Positions 35,267-44,496 of a stretch of DNA of 64,000 nt are shown piece by piece. The translations under genes and the position numbers were made by a program. Source of the stretch: Ignavibacteria bacterium (GTDB taxonomy: Bacteria > Bacteroidota > Ignavibacteria > Tepidaquicellales > Tepidaquicellaceae). How positions within the stretch are numbered: position 1 is the stretch's first letter; every line of letters begins with the position of its first letter. Location of the stretch: positions 744,001-808,000 of the forward strand of contig JADJYU010000001.1 of NCBI GenBank assembly GCA_016719565.1, in the 5' to 3' direction. The notes under the pieces are model-generated. The model saw only the letters and a list, made by a program, of their open reading frames with translations, was not told the DNA's origin and did not search any database.

Positions 35267-35911
35267 ATGAAATCAAAGATTTTGCTGCCGTTATTTTTTG
35301 CAGCGTTAATGACAATAATGATGACGAATATTGTAATGTCACAGATAAAATCCATTGACATAAAATCACTTGTAAATTTAATGGAAGGTTCGTTCACCAC
35401 CGAAGAGCAGTCAAAGAACGACTCTGATTATTTTGACATCAGACTTCACATGAAAAGGATATGGAAAGACATTGAAAAAGAAGATGAAGAATACTGGCTT
35501 TATGTAGAGCAGGCATCAGCACAAACGCCGGATAAGCCTTACAGACAGAGAGTATACAAAGTAACGAGAACATCCGAAGGAAGATTTGAAAGCGCGGTGT
35601 ATACAATATCCGATCCGATGAGATTTGCAGGCGCATGGAAACATGAAGCTCCGCTGACAGAACTTTCTCCTGATTCACTGACGCTCCGGGAGGGATGCTC
35701 AGTTACGCTGACCCTGATGGGTAAAGATCATTACGAAGGGGGCACGAAGGGAAAGGATTGTAACAGCGAACTTCGCGGTGCGGAATACGCTACTTCGGAA
35801 GTTGAAATTTTCGCAGACAGGATAATCAGCTGGGACAGAGGTTTTGACAAAGATGGTAAACAGGTGTGGGGCGCGGAGAAAGGCGGTTATGTTTTTATCA
35901 GGATAAAATAA
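35267..35911 (+). CDS. CpcT/CpeT-like protein
   Basis: This 214-residue protein has a signal peptide (LPLFFAALMTIMMTNIVMSQ). The mature part has LVNLMEGSFTTEEQS, DIRLHMKRIWKD, YWLYVEQASAQTPDKPYRQRVY and the C-terminal WGAEKGGYVFIRI, the CpcT/CpeT pattern. In cyanobacteria the family attaches bilins to phycobiliproteins. Here there is no phycobiliprotein and the protein is secreted, so the role must differ. The ATTACA-type repeat begins at its stop codon. Confidence 0.8.
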   Translation: MKSKILLPLFFAALMTIMMTNIVMSQIKSIDIKSLVNLMEGSFTTEEQSKNDSDYFDIRLHMKRIWKDIEKEDEEYWLYVEQASAQTPDKPYRQRVYKVTRTSEGRFESAVYTISDPMRFAGAWKHEAPLTELSPDSLTLREGCSVTLTLMGKDHYEGGTKGKDCNSELRGAEYATSEVEIFADRIISWDRGFDKDGKQVWGAEKGGYVFIRIK

Positions 35912-35943
35912 TTACGAATTACAGATTACAAATATTACAAATC
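35911..35943. repeat. Solitary ATTACA-type repeat
   Basis: Reads ATTACGAATTACAGATTAC followed by AAATATTACAAAT, directly after the CpcT-like stop codon. It matches the arms flanking the four-helix-bundle gene at 15975 and 16432, but no gene accompanies it here. Confidence 0.65.
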
Positions 35944-35992
35944 TTAAATGACATTACCTCAGAGATAAATCATATAATTTAATAATTCTTCA

Positions 35993-37192
35993 TCACAGAT
36001 CTCTAGTCCACAACACCTTTCCTGATTTTTCATCTATGCATGTTGCTTTCAGCATAAAAATAAACACAAGTTTATTATCGGCATAAGCGGTTCTCATCGT
36101 GCTGAGATCGGGATTGCCTTTTGAGAAGACGTCATCGAAGGCGGATTTGTCAAGACCTCTGTCAGGCTCTCTGTAGATATTATCAAGAACTGTTTCCCAC
36201 TGAAGAGCTGCGGATTCAGTACCGTTGAACTTAACTTTTGATATGATAACCTTCGCCTGATCAGTAGCATCGGTCCTGCTTAACACAAAAATGCATCTGT
36301 CATTTGTTATGATCTGGCCTTTTGCAAAAATATTTTCAGGTTCATTTTTTCTATTTAGTCTTATCGGATCTTTCTTTGCCGTTGCATCTTTGTATGCATC
36401 GCCGGATAAATATTCGGAAGGCATAAAAGCATCGGAAGAACTTTTGATTATCTCTCCGTTTAGAAAAGATGGTTCGTCCATTATTTTATTCATTATCTGA
36501 AACCGTTTTCTTGGATTTCCAGATAAATAAAGCATATTATTTTTGTCTAAATAAACTGATGTAGTCATAACGTTTTCTTCAAAATTAATTTGTTCAAGGG
36601 AAGATGTCGTTTTTTCGGCTTTCAGATTGACCGGATCTATGTTATAAAGATATCCGGCATTGTCAGAGATCATGGGCATGTTCTTTGAAATATCAAAACC
36701 ATAAAACTTTTTAATGCTGTTCCATTCAGGTCTGCTCATATTATTCTGAAGAAAAGGATTCGCATCGGTTATCATTTTTTCCGGAACCACTACATCAAGC
36801 GTAACCGGATCCCTAGCATGAAATCCAAGTTCGGGGTTTACACTTTTATACCAAAGTCTGCCTTCTGTAATGCCAAGTAATACACATTCATTTTCCCTCA
36901 TGTCACCGAGCTCAATCCTCTTTATGATCTCACCTGTATACAGATCATAACTCGTTAATCTGTATTCAGCATAGCCTGTAATTTTTCTAAAACCTCCGTC
37001 GCTTGATTTTGATGTTGCCTGAAAAATCTCTTCATTTGTGATTAAGGCATACTTACCGTTGCTTTCGGAAATTACAGCTTCCTCTACATCATCACAATTG
37101 TCATCCATGACATTCTTTTTCATGAGATTGCAGGATGAAAAAAAGCAGACAGTTATGGAAATAATTATAAATGTAAATAAATATTTATTCAT
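35993..37192 (-). CDS. Lipoprotein of unknown function, propeller-like
   Basis: This 399-residue protein has a lipobox signal (TVCFFSSC) and thus an N-terminal lipid anchor. Segments such as YRLTSYDLYTGEIIKRIELG, YLYNIDPVNLKAEKT, NMLYLSGNPRKRF and the C-terminal CIDEKSGKVLWTRDL resemble PQQ-type propeller blades (a DxxTGK-x-x-W pattern), but blade repeats are weak. I do not recognise a named family. It is 15 bases downstream of the large secreted propeller gene, which suggests joint expression. Confidence 0.6.
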   Translation of the reverse strand: MNKYLFTFIIISITVCFFSSCNLMKKNVMDDNCDDVEEAVISESNGKYALITNEEIFQATSKSSDGGFRKITGYAEYRLTSYDLYTGEIIKRIELGDMRENECVLLGITEGRLWYKSVNPELGFHARDPVTLDVVVPEKMITDANPFLQNNMSRPEWNSIKKFYGFDISKNMPMISDNAGYLYNIDPVNLKAEKTTSSLEQINFEENVMTTSVYLDKNNMLYLSGNPRKRFQIMNKIMDEPSFLNGEIIKSSSDAFMPSEYLSGDAYKDATAKKDPIRLNRKNEPENIFAKGQIITNDRCIFVLSRTDATDQAKVIISKVKFNGTESAALQWETVLDNIYREPDRGLDKSAFDDVFSKGNPDLSTMRTAYADNKLVFIFMLKATCIDEKSGKVLWTRDL

Positions 37193-37207
37193 AATTTATT
37201 AATGAAA

Positions 37208-39775
37208 TTATTTTATGAGGAGCATACTTTTAGTTTCTGATATGTTTGTATTATAATTACTTTCGGAATTTAAGATCAATCGGTAAAAATATACGCCGCC
37301 CGCGAATTTACTTCCGTCAAAAGTAACTGAATGACTGCCTGAGTTTTGTTTTTCATTAATAAGTTCCAGAATTTTTTTACCTAAAAGATCAAACACTGTT
37401 AAATTTACCAGTCCGTTATTCTGAAGTCTGTACTTTATCACTGTACGCGGATTGAACGGGTTCGGGTAATTTTGTTCAAGATTAAAATGAGCAGGCATTT
37501 GGGTTTCATTCTGACTCATACCGGTTACAGGAAGAATAATTTTGTATGAGCTTCTGCCGTGAGTCCATGCAATTAAGGTTCGTGTTGGATCATGAAACGT
37601 GAGATCATGACACGGCACGTTTGACGGAATGCCTGAAGAAAGTACATCCCAGACAGCACCGAGATTTGTCGAATACATTACCGTTATGTCAGTTGCAATA
37701 TAAAGCGTATTTGTATTCTGCGGATCAATGATTATATCATTTACAGGCGCGTCAGGTAAATTTCCCGAAATTGAAGACCATATATTTCCGTAATCTACCG
37801 TCCTGAAAACATGCGAACCTGTCGAGTCGACTTTGTATCCGGAAAGAGTAACGTAACATACATTTGCAGAATCAGGATGAACGGTAACTCTTGTAACCCA
37901 TCTGTACGGAAGTCCGGAATTTATTTTAGTCCAGTTCGTTCCGCCGTTAGTAGTCCTCCACACGTTTGCATCATCAGTGCCGCAATAAATTACATCCGGG
38001 TCAGATTTAGCGACGTCTACAGTTGTGATAGTTCCGAGATTTCTTATGTGACCGTTGGAGAGATCAGGACTAATGGCCGTCCAGGACTGCATACCGTTAG
38101 TGGTTTTATGCATCTTATAAGTGCCGCAGTATAAAATCTGCGGATTATTTTTATCCATGACATACGGGGTCATCCAGTTAGTATATTGCAGATCAAGTCC
38201 GTTAGTCGCTAAAGAAAAAGAACTACCGCCGTTAACTGATCTGCCTAGTCCGCCTGACTGATATGAGGCGTAAACATTTTGAGAATTTGAGTAATCAACC
38301 AAACAGTAGAATCCATCTCCGAAGTAGATCTCGTTCCAAACGCCAAAAGTCGAAGTTGATCTGATTGTTCCATTATCCTGCGTACCACCGAGGATGACTG
38401 ATGGATTATTAAAATCTATTTCACCTGCATAAAACTGTGTGACAGGGAGAGAGAGACTTTCACCCCACGTAGCTCCCCCGTTTGTTGAATAATCAATACC
38501 GCCGTCATTTCCAATCACAATATAATTCGGATCAGATTTTGAAAAAGCGACAGCATGCTGATCTACATGAACGGAAACCGGAATACCGAATGAAGTTCCG
38601 CCATTATAAGAGAGTTCCATTTCAAGTCCTCCGCAGAAAAGTTTTTCGGGATTTGAAGGATCTACCCTGCAGATCCTGTTGAACCATGCATAGTTTGAAG
38701 AACCGGCGACAGAATTATTTATAAGACTCCAGTTATTACCGGCATTAGAAGTTTTATAAAGACCTCTTGAAGTGCCGCTGGAGTTTGCAGTAAGCGCGTA
38801 AATTATATTCGGATTTGACTGTGATATATCCAAAGAAATTCTGCCAAGATTATTATCGTTAGCCGGAAAGCCGTTCTGCATTTGCTGCCAGTTAAATCCT
38901 GAGTTTGAACTGAAATACAAACCTGAATATCTGCCGCCGTATTTTATATAGTCTTCACGTCTTTGTCTTTCCCACATCGCTGCATATACTCTTGATGGAT
39001 TTGAAGGATCGACAGCAACGTCAATTGCGCCGACAGAATCGGAAATGAAGAAACTCCTCTGCCATTTAGCTCCGCCGTCAGTGGATCTATAAATTCCGCG
39101 CTGGCTGTTTTTTCGTCTCGTCCATCCTCCTGCAGCCGCGTATATTTCCTGCGAATTAAAAGGATTTAAGGAAATATTCCCTATTGTAAACGAACTGTCG
39201 AGACCTGAGAAACTCCAGGTGTTTCCGCCGTCCGTGGATTTATAAATTCCTGTGCCGGGATAATAACTCCGAAGTGAATTCGGCTCTCCGGTTCCGCAGT
39301 AAATAATTTCGGGATTCACGGGATCAATAACGACAGCTCCTATAGAAGAAGTATTTTGTCCGTCAAATACACTTGTCCATGTCTGGCAGAAGTCAGTTGA
39401 TTTCCACAGACCGCCGTTTGCAGTACCGGTATAGACTATCTGAGAATTTGAAGGATGAATTGCAATAGTAGTTATCCTGCCTTCAATATTCAGAGGACCT
39501 GCAAGCGACCATTGCGGAGCGCCGTCCGGAAAATCCTGCTTCATATTTTTTTTCACATACTCGATAGATCTGAGATATTCTTCATGCGGTATTTCATCAA
39601 AAGGAAAAGCTCTTTGACTTTCAAACCAGTCATCCGCTGGAATAAATTTTTTTTTGTAATCGGATACTGCAGTATAAGTATCATCACCGGATTTTGAACT
39701 ATTACTTTTTGAATAGAAAATTACGCTGGCTGAAAATAAAATCAAAGTTAGAATTATAGAAATAAATTTTTTCAT
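37208..39775 (-). CDS. Large secreted Asp-box (sortilin/BNR-like) propeller with type IX sorting domain
   Basis: This 855-residue protein has an N-terminal signal helix (SIILTLILFSASVIFY). Around ten Asp-box motifs (STDGGNTW, STDGGAKW, STNGGATW, TTNGGTNW, TVDYGNIW) are interleaved with D-P-x-N-P-x-x-x-Y strands (VIDPVNPEIIYCGTG, AVDPSNPSRVYAAM), as in VPS10/BNR propellers. The C-terminal sorting domain is complete: NYPNPFNPRTVIKYRL, FDLLGKKILELIN and GGVYFYRLIL...MLLIK. It is a surface or secreted protein of unknown ligand. Confidence 0.87.
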   Translation of the reverse strand: MKKFISIILTLILFSASVIFYSKSNSSKSGDDTYTAVSDYKKKFIPADDWFESQRAFPFDEIPHEEYLRSIEYVKKNMKQDFPDGAPQWSLAGPLNIEGRITTIAIHPSNSQIVYTGTANGGLWKSTDFCQTWTSVFDGQNTSSIGAVVIDPVNPEIIYCGTGEPNSLRSYYPGTGIYKSTDGGNTWSFSGLDSSFTIGNISLNPFNSQEIYAAAGGWTRRKNSQRGIYRSTDGGAKWQRSFFISDSVGAIDVAVDPSNPSRVYAAMWERQRREDYIKYGGRYSGLYFSSNSGFNWQQMQNGFPANDNNLGRISLDISQSNPNIIYALTANSSGTSRGLYKTSNAGNNWSLINNSVAGSSNYAWFNRICRVDPSNPEKLFCGGLEMELSYNGGTSFGIPVSVHVDQHAVAFSKSDPNYIVIGNDGGIDYSTNGGATWGESLSLPVTQFYAGEIDFNNPSVILGGTQDNGTIRSTSTFGVWNEIYFGDGFYCLVDYSNSQNVYASYQSGGLGRSVNGGSSFSLATNGLDLQYTNWMTPYVMDKNNPQILYCGTYKMHKTTNGMQSWTAISPDLSNGHIRNLGTITTVDVAKSDPDVIYCGTDDANVWRTTNGGTNWTKINSGLPYRWVTRVTVHPDSANVCYVTLSGYKVDSTGSHVFRTVDYGNIWSSISGNLPDAPVNDIIIDPQNTNTLYIATDITVMYSTNLGAVWDVLSSGIPSNVPCHDLTFHDPTRTLIAWTHGRSSYKIILPVTGMSQNETQMPAHFNLEQNYPNPFNPRTVIKYRLQNNGLVNLTVFDLLGKKILELINEKQNSGSHSVTFDGSKFAGGVYFYRLILNSESNYNTNISETKSMLLIK

Positions 39776-39787
39776 AATGCTATTTTG

Positions 39788-41356
39788 TTAAGCTGCAATT
39801 GCTTTTTTATCATAATGTGTAAATGCCCATTTCAGCGCCGGCGGAGTTATAAAAGTTGTAAGTATGACTACAATTATTATAGATGAGAACATTGCGTTAT
39901 CAAGCACGCCTATACTTTTTCCGATACTTGCAAAAATCAAACCGACTTCTCCTCTCGGTACCATACCTATCCCAATAATTTTTTTATCCATTCCTTTTGC
40001 GAATAATCCACATCCGAATTTTCCAATAATGGCTGCAAGAGTCAGCAGTAAAGATACCATCAGAATATCCGTATCGAGGAAAACAGAAAGATCTACCTGC
40101 AGACCCATAATAACAAAAAACACAGGTGCAAAAATGGCTTCTATCGGCTCAATCACATTCTTAACTGATTTGGAACTGTCTTTTATCACATCATTAAAAA
40201 ACTCTTCTTTAATAATAAGCCCTGCTGCAAAAGCTCCGACTATACTTGCAAGTCCGATACTGTCGCTTATCCATGCCATAAGCAGCATCATTCCGAATGG
40301 AAATAAAACGCTGATATTTTTTCCCTGAACGAGTGAAGCGAGTTTAATCTGTTTTCTCAGATATTTTTTTCCTATATAAAAAGTGAGTCCGAGAAAAACG
40401 AGAGCTTTAAATACAATAAGTAAAATATTTCCAAACTGTAACTCACCGCTTTCGATAATTCCCGCGACTACGGCAAGGACAATCAATCCGAGTACATCAT
40501 CTATCACAGCAGCCCCGAGCACTAACTTTGCCTCAGGCGCATTTGTCCTCTTAAGATCTTTGAATACCCGGGCTGTGATACCGATACTGGTAGCGCATAA
40601 AGTAGCTCCGACGAACATATAAAGATTCACCCCGGCTTCGGGAAACAGAAACATTGTAGAAAGGTAGCCGAGCCCAAATGGTGCGACAACCCCAATAACT
40701 GCAGCTGTCAAAGCCGAACCTCCGACTTCAAACATTTCTTCAAAGCTGGTTTCAAGTCCTACAAGAAAAAGAAGTACAAGCACTCCGAATCCTGAGAACA
40801 GCAAAATGATCTGAGCGAATAGATTATCATCAGCAAATTCCGGACTTATAAGAATTTCAGAAAGTACTTCCCCGTAACCTCCGTCCTCAAAAGCTTCGGC
40901 ATTAAGATTTTTCTTAATTGATTCATCCCATTTAATATTTTCGGTAACGCTTGTCTGTATAACATGCTGAATTTCATCCTGATGTCTTAATATTACAAGA
41001 ATAGGATTATCAAGCTGATAAAGGATCAAACCAAGCAGAACTCCGATCATAAGTTCGCCCAGCACTTCCGGCTGTTTTAGTTTTTTTGCAATGAATCTTC
41101 TGCCGATGACAGCGCCGATTATAATGAGAAACAGGATCAGATATATCTCAGCAAATTTATCACCGTGTCCTGTTGATCCTTTTTCCTTAGTATCATTATT
41201 CTGAAAACTGCTTTCGACAAATCCTGCTGAATAAATTGAATCAGAAGAAGTATAATATTTAATTTCACCTGCATGCTGAAACGAAAATACATTTTCGGAA
41301 AATAAAAAAAGTATGATCAGCGGGAGAACAGTAACAGAATATTTCACATATTTCAT
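39788..41356 (-). CDS. CPA2-type cation/proton antiporter with extra N-terminal and loop segments
   Basis: This 522-residue protein has a Na+/H+ exchanger domain with about twelve helices: QPEVLGELMIGVLLGL, VLLFLVGLETSFEEM, AVIDDVLGLIVLAVVAG (ion-site Asp-Asp), SIVGAFAAGLIIKEEFF and VPRGEVGLIFASIGKS. Two oddities are visible. A signal-like N-terminus plus a ~45-residue soluble stretch precede the first helix. About 75 mostly polar residues (around ILRHQDEIQHVIQ to LISPEFADDN) sit between the second and third helices, where CPA2 proteins usually have a short loop. It exports Na+ or K+ against protons at the inner membrane. Confidence 0.88.
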   Translation of the reverse strand: MKYVKYSVTVLPLIILFLFSENVFSFQHAGEIKYYTSSDSIYSAGFVESSFQNNDTKEKGSTGHGDKFAEIYLILFLIIIGAVIGRRFIAKKLKQPEVLGELMIGVLLGLILYQLDNPILVILRHQDEIQHVIQTSVTENIKWDESIKKNLNAEAFEDGGYGEVLSEILISPEFADDNLFAQIILLFSGFGVLVLLFLVGLETSFEEMFEVGGSALTAAVIGVVAPFGLGYLSTMFLFPEAGVNLYMFVGATLCATSIGITARVFKDLKRTNAPEAKLVLGAAVIDDVLGLIVLAVVAGIIESGELQFGNILLIVFKALVFLGLTFYIGKKYLRKQIKLASLVQGKNISVLFPFGMMLLMAWISDSIGLASIVGAFAAGLIIKEEFFNDVIKDSSKSVKNVIEPIEAIFAPVFFVIMGLQVDLSVFLDTDILMVSLLLTLAAIIGKFGCGLFAKGMDKKIIGIGMVPRGEVGLIFASIGKSIGVLDNAMFSSIIIVVILTTFITPPALKWAFTHYDKKAIAA

Positions 41357-41372
41357 ACTTTGCAGGAGTCCC

Positions 41373-42224
41373 TCACTTTATAAAGTTTATGATTAACGAA
41401 ATGACTTCTTCAAGAGCTTTTGAACTTCCTTCATAAGGATGCACTGCTCCGAAAGTATGACCGGTATTATCAATTAATTTTAATGAAGTAAGTTCCTTAT
41501 TACTTCTGCTGAAGAGATCTTCAGCATTAGAATAATCGACCGTAATATCCTGTGTGCCGTGAATTATAAGAGTTGGTATTTCGAGTCTTGAAATTGCGTT
41601 CTGTATATTAAGCCGTTCTTTATTTTTTTCAAGATCTTCAATAAGAGTATAATTCATTCTCATCACCTGATTTGTCCGGGAGTTCAATACTTCGAAGTAA
41701 CCGGTTCCTTTCCATTTGGATTTTAACACATCACTGTATCTGTCAAAGTTACAGACAGAAGACAGTACGATCAGCCGGTTAATTCTTTTATCTTCGGCAG
41801 CTTTTAATATCGCCGTCCCTCCTCCTCTTGAATGACCAAGTAAAGTAATTCTGTCAGTATCAATATTCAGTTCACCGGCATTTTCAAAAAGATAATCGAT
41901 CAGAGATCCGGCGTCATCCAGTTCTCTGGAAAAAGTATTTTTTGCAAAAAGGTCGAGTCTTGTAAAATCGCTGTGATCTTTTTTATCATCACCTGTGCCG
42001 TTATATGAAAAATTAAATGCGACTGTGCAGAAACCTTCAGCGGTAATTTTTTCCATCATATAGGGAAAGCAGCCCCAGTCTTTAAATCCTTTAAAGCCGT
42101 GGAAGAGAATGACAACCGGAAGTTTAAAGTCTTTATCTGCATTTGACGGATAGCGGATATCAGTATTCAGATTATCTCCATGGCGGTTTTTAATTTTATA
42201 CGTCTTTTTTATTATATCTGTCAT
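41373..42224 (-). CDS. Alpha/beta hydrolase
   Basis: This 283-residue protein has VILFHGFKGFKDWGCFPYMM (oxyanion loop region), FNFSYNGTG, the nucleophile elbow LLGHSRGGGTAIL, the acid in IIHGTQDITVDYSNAE and His in IDNTGHTFGAVHP. This is the dienelactone-hydrolase/peptidase-like serine hydrolase group. It has no signal peptide. The substrate is unknown. It is 16 bases downstream of the antiporter's ATG side and 12 bases from the GNAT gene, in a compact minus-strand run. Confidence 0.87.
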   Translation of the reverse strand: MTDIIKKTYKIKNRHGDNLNTDIRYPSNADKDFKLPVVILFHGFKGFKDWGCFPYMMEKITAEGFCTVAFNFSYNGTGDDKKDHSDFTRLDLFAKNTFSRELDDAGSLIDYLFENAGELNIDTDRITLLGHSRGGGTAILKAAEDKRINRLIVLSSVCNFDRYSDVLKSKWKGTGYFEVLNSRTNQVMRMNYTLIEDLEKNKERLNIQNAISRLEIPTLIIHGTQDITVDYSNAEDLFSRSNKELTSLKLIDNTGHTFGAVHPYEGSSKALEEVISLIINFIK

Positions 42225-42236
42225 TATATAAATTAT

Positions 42237-42677
42237 TTATAAATATTTTATCATTACAACATGCTCTCCGAGACCATCGGGAGTAAATACATCTCCATAT
42301 CTTTTCATTCCGAATTTTTCATAAAAACCTTCCGCTGTAGTTCGGGCATTACACCAGAACAAAAAGCCGTTTTGATTTTTAATATGCTTTGTGCATTCAT
42401 CCATCAGCAAAACGCCGACACCTTTTCCTCTGCAGCTTTCGGAAGTAGCCATACCTCTTAATCTCCATGACTGAATTTCATCAATTCCTTTTAGTTTATG
42501 TTTATACAAAGAAGAGATCCCGCAAATTTCATCCTGAACATAAGCTCCGAAATGAACAGTATCAGGATGCTCATCATCTTCATATATAAGTTCATCGGCT
42601 TTCTGATGCGGTCTCAGTATAAGCTGTCTGAGATTTCTGGTTTCAGCGGCTTTTATTTTTTTAATATCAACATTCAT
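42237..42677 (-). CDS. GNAT-family N-acetyltransferase
   Basis: This 146-residue single-domain GNAT starts with a RNLRQLILRPHQ helix. The acetyl-CoA loop is SCRGKGVGVLLMDECTKHI (an R-x-x-G-x-G/A pattern) after the LRGMATSE strand, and motif B is FLFWCNARTTAEGFYEKFGM. The acceptor is unknown. Confidence 0.87.
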   Translation of the reverse strand: MNVDIKKIKAAETRNLRQLILRPHQKADELIYEDDEHPDTVHFGAYVQDEICGISSLYKHKLKGIDEIQSWRLRGMATSESCRGKGVGVLLMDECTKHIKNQNGFLFWCNARTTAEGFYEKFGMKRYGDVFTPDGLGEHVVMIKYL

Positions 42678-42690
42678 ATAAAATTTTAAT

Positions 42691-44355
42691 TTACAGGTTT
42701 GACATACTCAGCTGAACTTCTGCATCTTTCCAAGCTTTCTGAAACTGAATTTCAATCTCTGCGGCTTCACTGTTTTTACCCTGAGCGGTTAAAGATTCTT
42801 TTAGTCCAAACAATCCTCTGCCGTTATGAGGATATTTTTTCAATTCATCTCGAAAAACTTTTTCAGCTTCCTCATATTTTTCATTCATAAAAAGCGCTGA
42901 TCCAAGCATGAGTCTAACGCTCGGATAATAATCAGGCGGTTCATTATAGTTAACTTTATTTTCCTTAGCGACTGCATCTTCAAAAAGTTTAAATGCATTT
43001 TCAGGTTTATCTTCAGCTAAAGCAATTTTTGCAAAAATAATATCCTGCATCATATTAAGTATTAGGTCTGCGGGAGTCAGTCCGATATATGCGTCTTTCG
43101 GAACCAGAGATTTGAAATGCAAAAATTCATTAAGGGAATTCCTAGTCAGCTCAAGATTACCTGTTTCCGCATAAGCAAGCGCTTTGGCATAATAGCAGAT
43201 AGCCGAATAAAGATGAAGAGAAGTATCAGGAGCGGGAATGTTTATAATTTCATCCCACTTACCGAAAGAAATATATATCAGCAGCGGGTTAGCAAAAAAT
43301 CCTTCAAGCATCAACATATCTTTAAGAAAAGGTCTGACATTTTCCGCAATTTTATTTGCAGCAGATACAGCATCAGAATATTTCCCTTCCATCATTTTTG
43401 AAACAGATAGAAAGTTAATGTTATGATTGTAATACATCACCGGATAAATGCCTTCGGGTTTATACCTGCTGATATAACTTTCATCAGCATTGATAGCTGC
43501 GATATTAGACTGAGAAGCGCCGGAATAATCCCCCACTCTGAAGAAAATATGCGCAGGCATATGAACGAGATGTCCTGCTGAAGGGATAAGATCTTTTAAC
43601 ACTTCAGCGCTCGGAAGCGCGCGACCGGGATTGTTTGACGCTTCGACTGCGTGTATATAATAATGATTTGCGCCGGGGTGTTTCGGATTTTTTTTGAGAA
43701 CCGATTCGAGAACCGATACTATTTCTTCTGTACCATCGGCAGGCGTTCCGTCTTCATTCCAGTACTGCCAGGGCTTGAGATTCATCAGACTTTCCGCATA
43801 AATAACCGCTGCATCAAGATCTTTCGGATATTTTGTCATAACACTTTTCATTGCATAGCTAAACTCTTTATTCTTTACAGACTGTGGTACATTATCAACA
43901 TCCTTTGCATACCTTTTAGACAGAGCATATATATAATCTTTTTCTTTTATAGAAGAATTTTTTGATAATTTAATGGCAGTATTTATAGCAGTATACGCCT
44001 GCTTTCTTTGCTCATTATCCGCCGGCATATTTATGTTCGGACCGAGCGCATAAGCGATACCCCAGTATGCCATCGCCAGATCAGGATCGAGCTTAGCCGC
44101 CATTGTAAATGATCTTGAAGCTTCATTGTGATTAAAACTATAGACAAGTGTCAGTCCCTGATCGAAGTACTGCTGGGCTTTTTTATTTTTAGTTGAGACT
44201 TTAAAAGAGTAATTTCCGAGACCGGGGATTATGACAGCGGGATTTTTATCTTCTTCCTTATTCTTTTCATTTTCCATCCGGTGATCAGACTGGGAGAATA
44301 AAATTCCTGAAAAGATAAACAGTATCAGAATAGAAAATAATATTTTTGTTTTCAT
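42691..44355 (-). CDS. Secreted tetratricopeptide-repeat protein
   Basis: An in-frame upstream Met exists at 44412, but the start chosen is the ATG at 44355 because it begins a proper signal peptide (MKTKILFSILILFIFSG, cleavage near LFSQS). The remaining ~550 residues are TPR-like: AQQYFDQGLTLVYSFNHNEA, FTMAAKLDPDLAMAYWGIAY, GANHYYIHAVEAS, HLVHMPAHIFFRVGDY and KYEEAEKVFRDELKKYPHNG. The family is common in Bacteroidota and often annotated only as TPR. The HxxH-like HLVHMPAHIF segment is a conserved feature of unknown meaning. Confidence 0.82.
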   Translation of the reverse strand: MKTKILFSILILFIFSGILFSQSDHRMENEKNKEEDKNPAVIIPGLGNYSFKVSTKNKKAQQYFDQGLTLVYSFNHNEASRSFTMAAKLDPDLAMAYWGIAYALGPNINMPADNEQRKQAYTAINTAIKLSKNSSIKEKDYIYALSKRYAKDVDNVPQSVKNKEFSYAMKSVMTKYPKDLDAAVIYAESLMNLKPWQYWNEDGTPADGTEEIVSVLESVLKKNPKHPGANHYYIHAVEASNNPGRALPSAEVLKDLIPSAGHLVHMPAHIFFRVGDYSGASQSNIAAINADESYISRYKPEGIYPVMYYNHNINFLSVSKMMEGKYSDAVSAANKIAENVRPFLKDMLMLEGFFANPLLIYISFGKWDEIINIPAPDTSLHLYSAICYYAKALAYAETGNLELTRNSLNEFLHFKSLVPKDAYIGLTPADLILNMMQDIIFAKIALAEDKPENAFKLFEDAVAKENKVNYNEPPDYYPSVRLMLGSALFMNEKYEEAEKVFRDELKKYPHNGRGLFGLKESLTAQGKNSEAAEIEIQFQKAWKDAEVQLSMSNL

Positions 44356-44496
44356 ATTAAATTTTAAGATTAATATAATAATATTTAAAAAATTCTGAAT
44401 TATAAAAAACACTCTTAATAAATATTAAACAGATGATCTGATTACGGCAGGAATAACCAAAAGAATATTTGCTGAAAAATCAGGCGCAGCAGAAAA

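Noticed and set aside
39864..40328. 154-codon plus-strand frame within the antiporter gene
   Set aside because: Antisense shadow; composition mirrors the hydrophobic helices of the antiporter.
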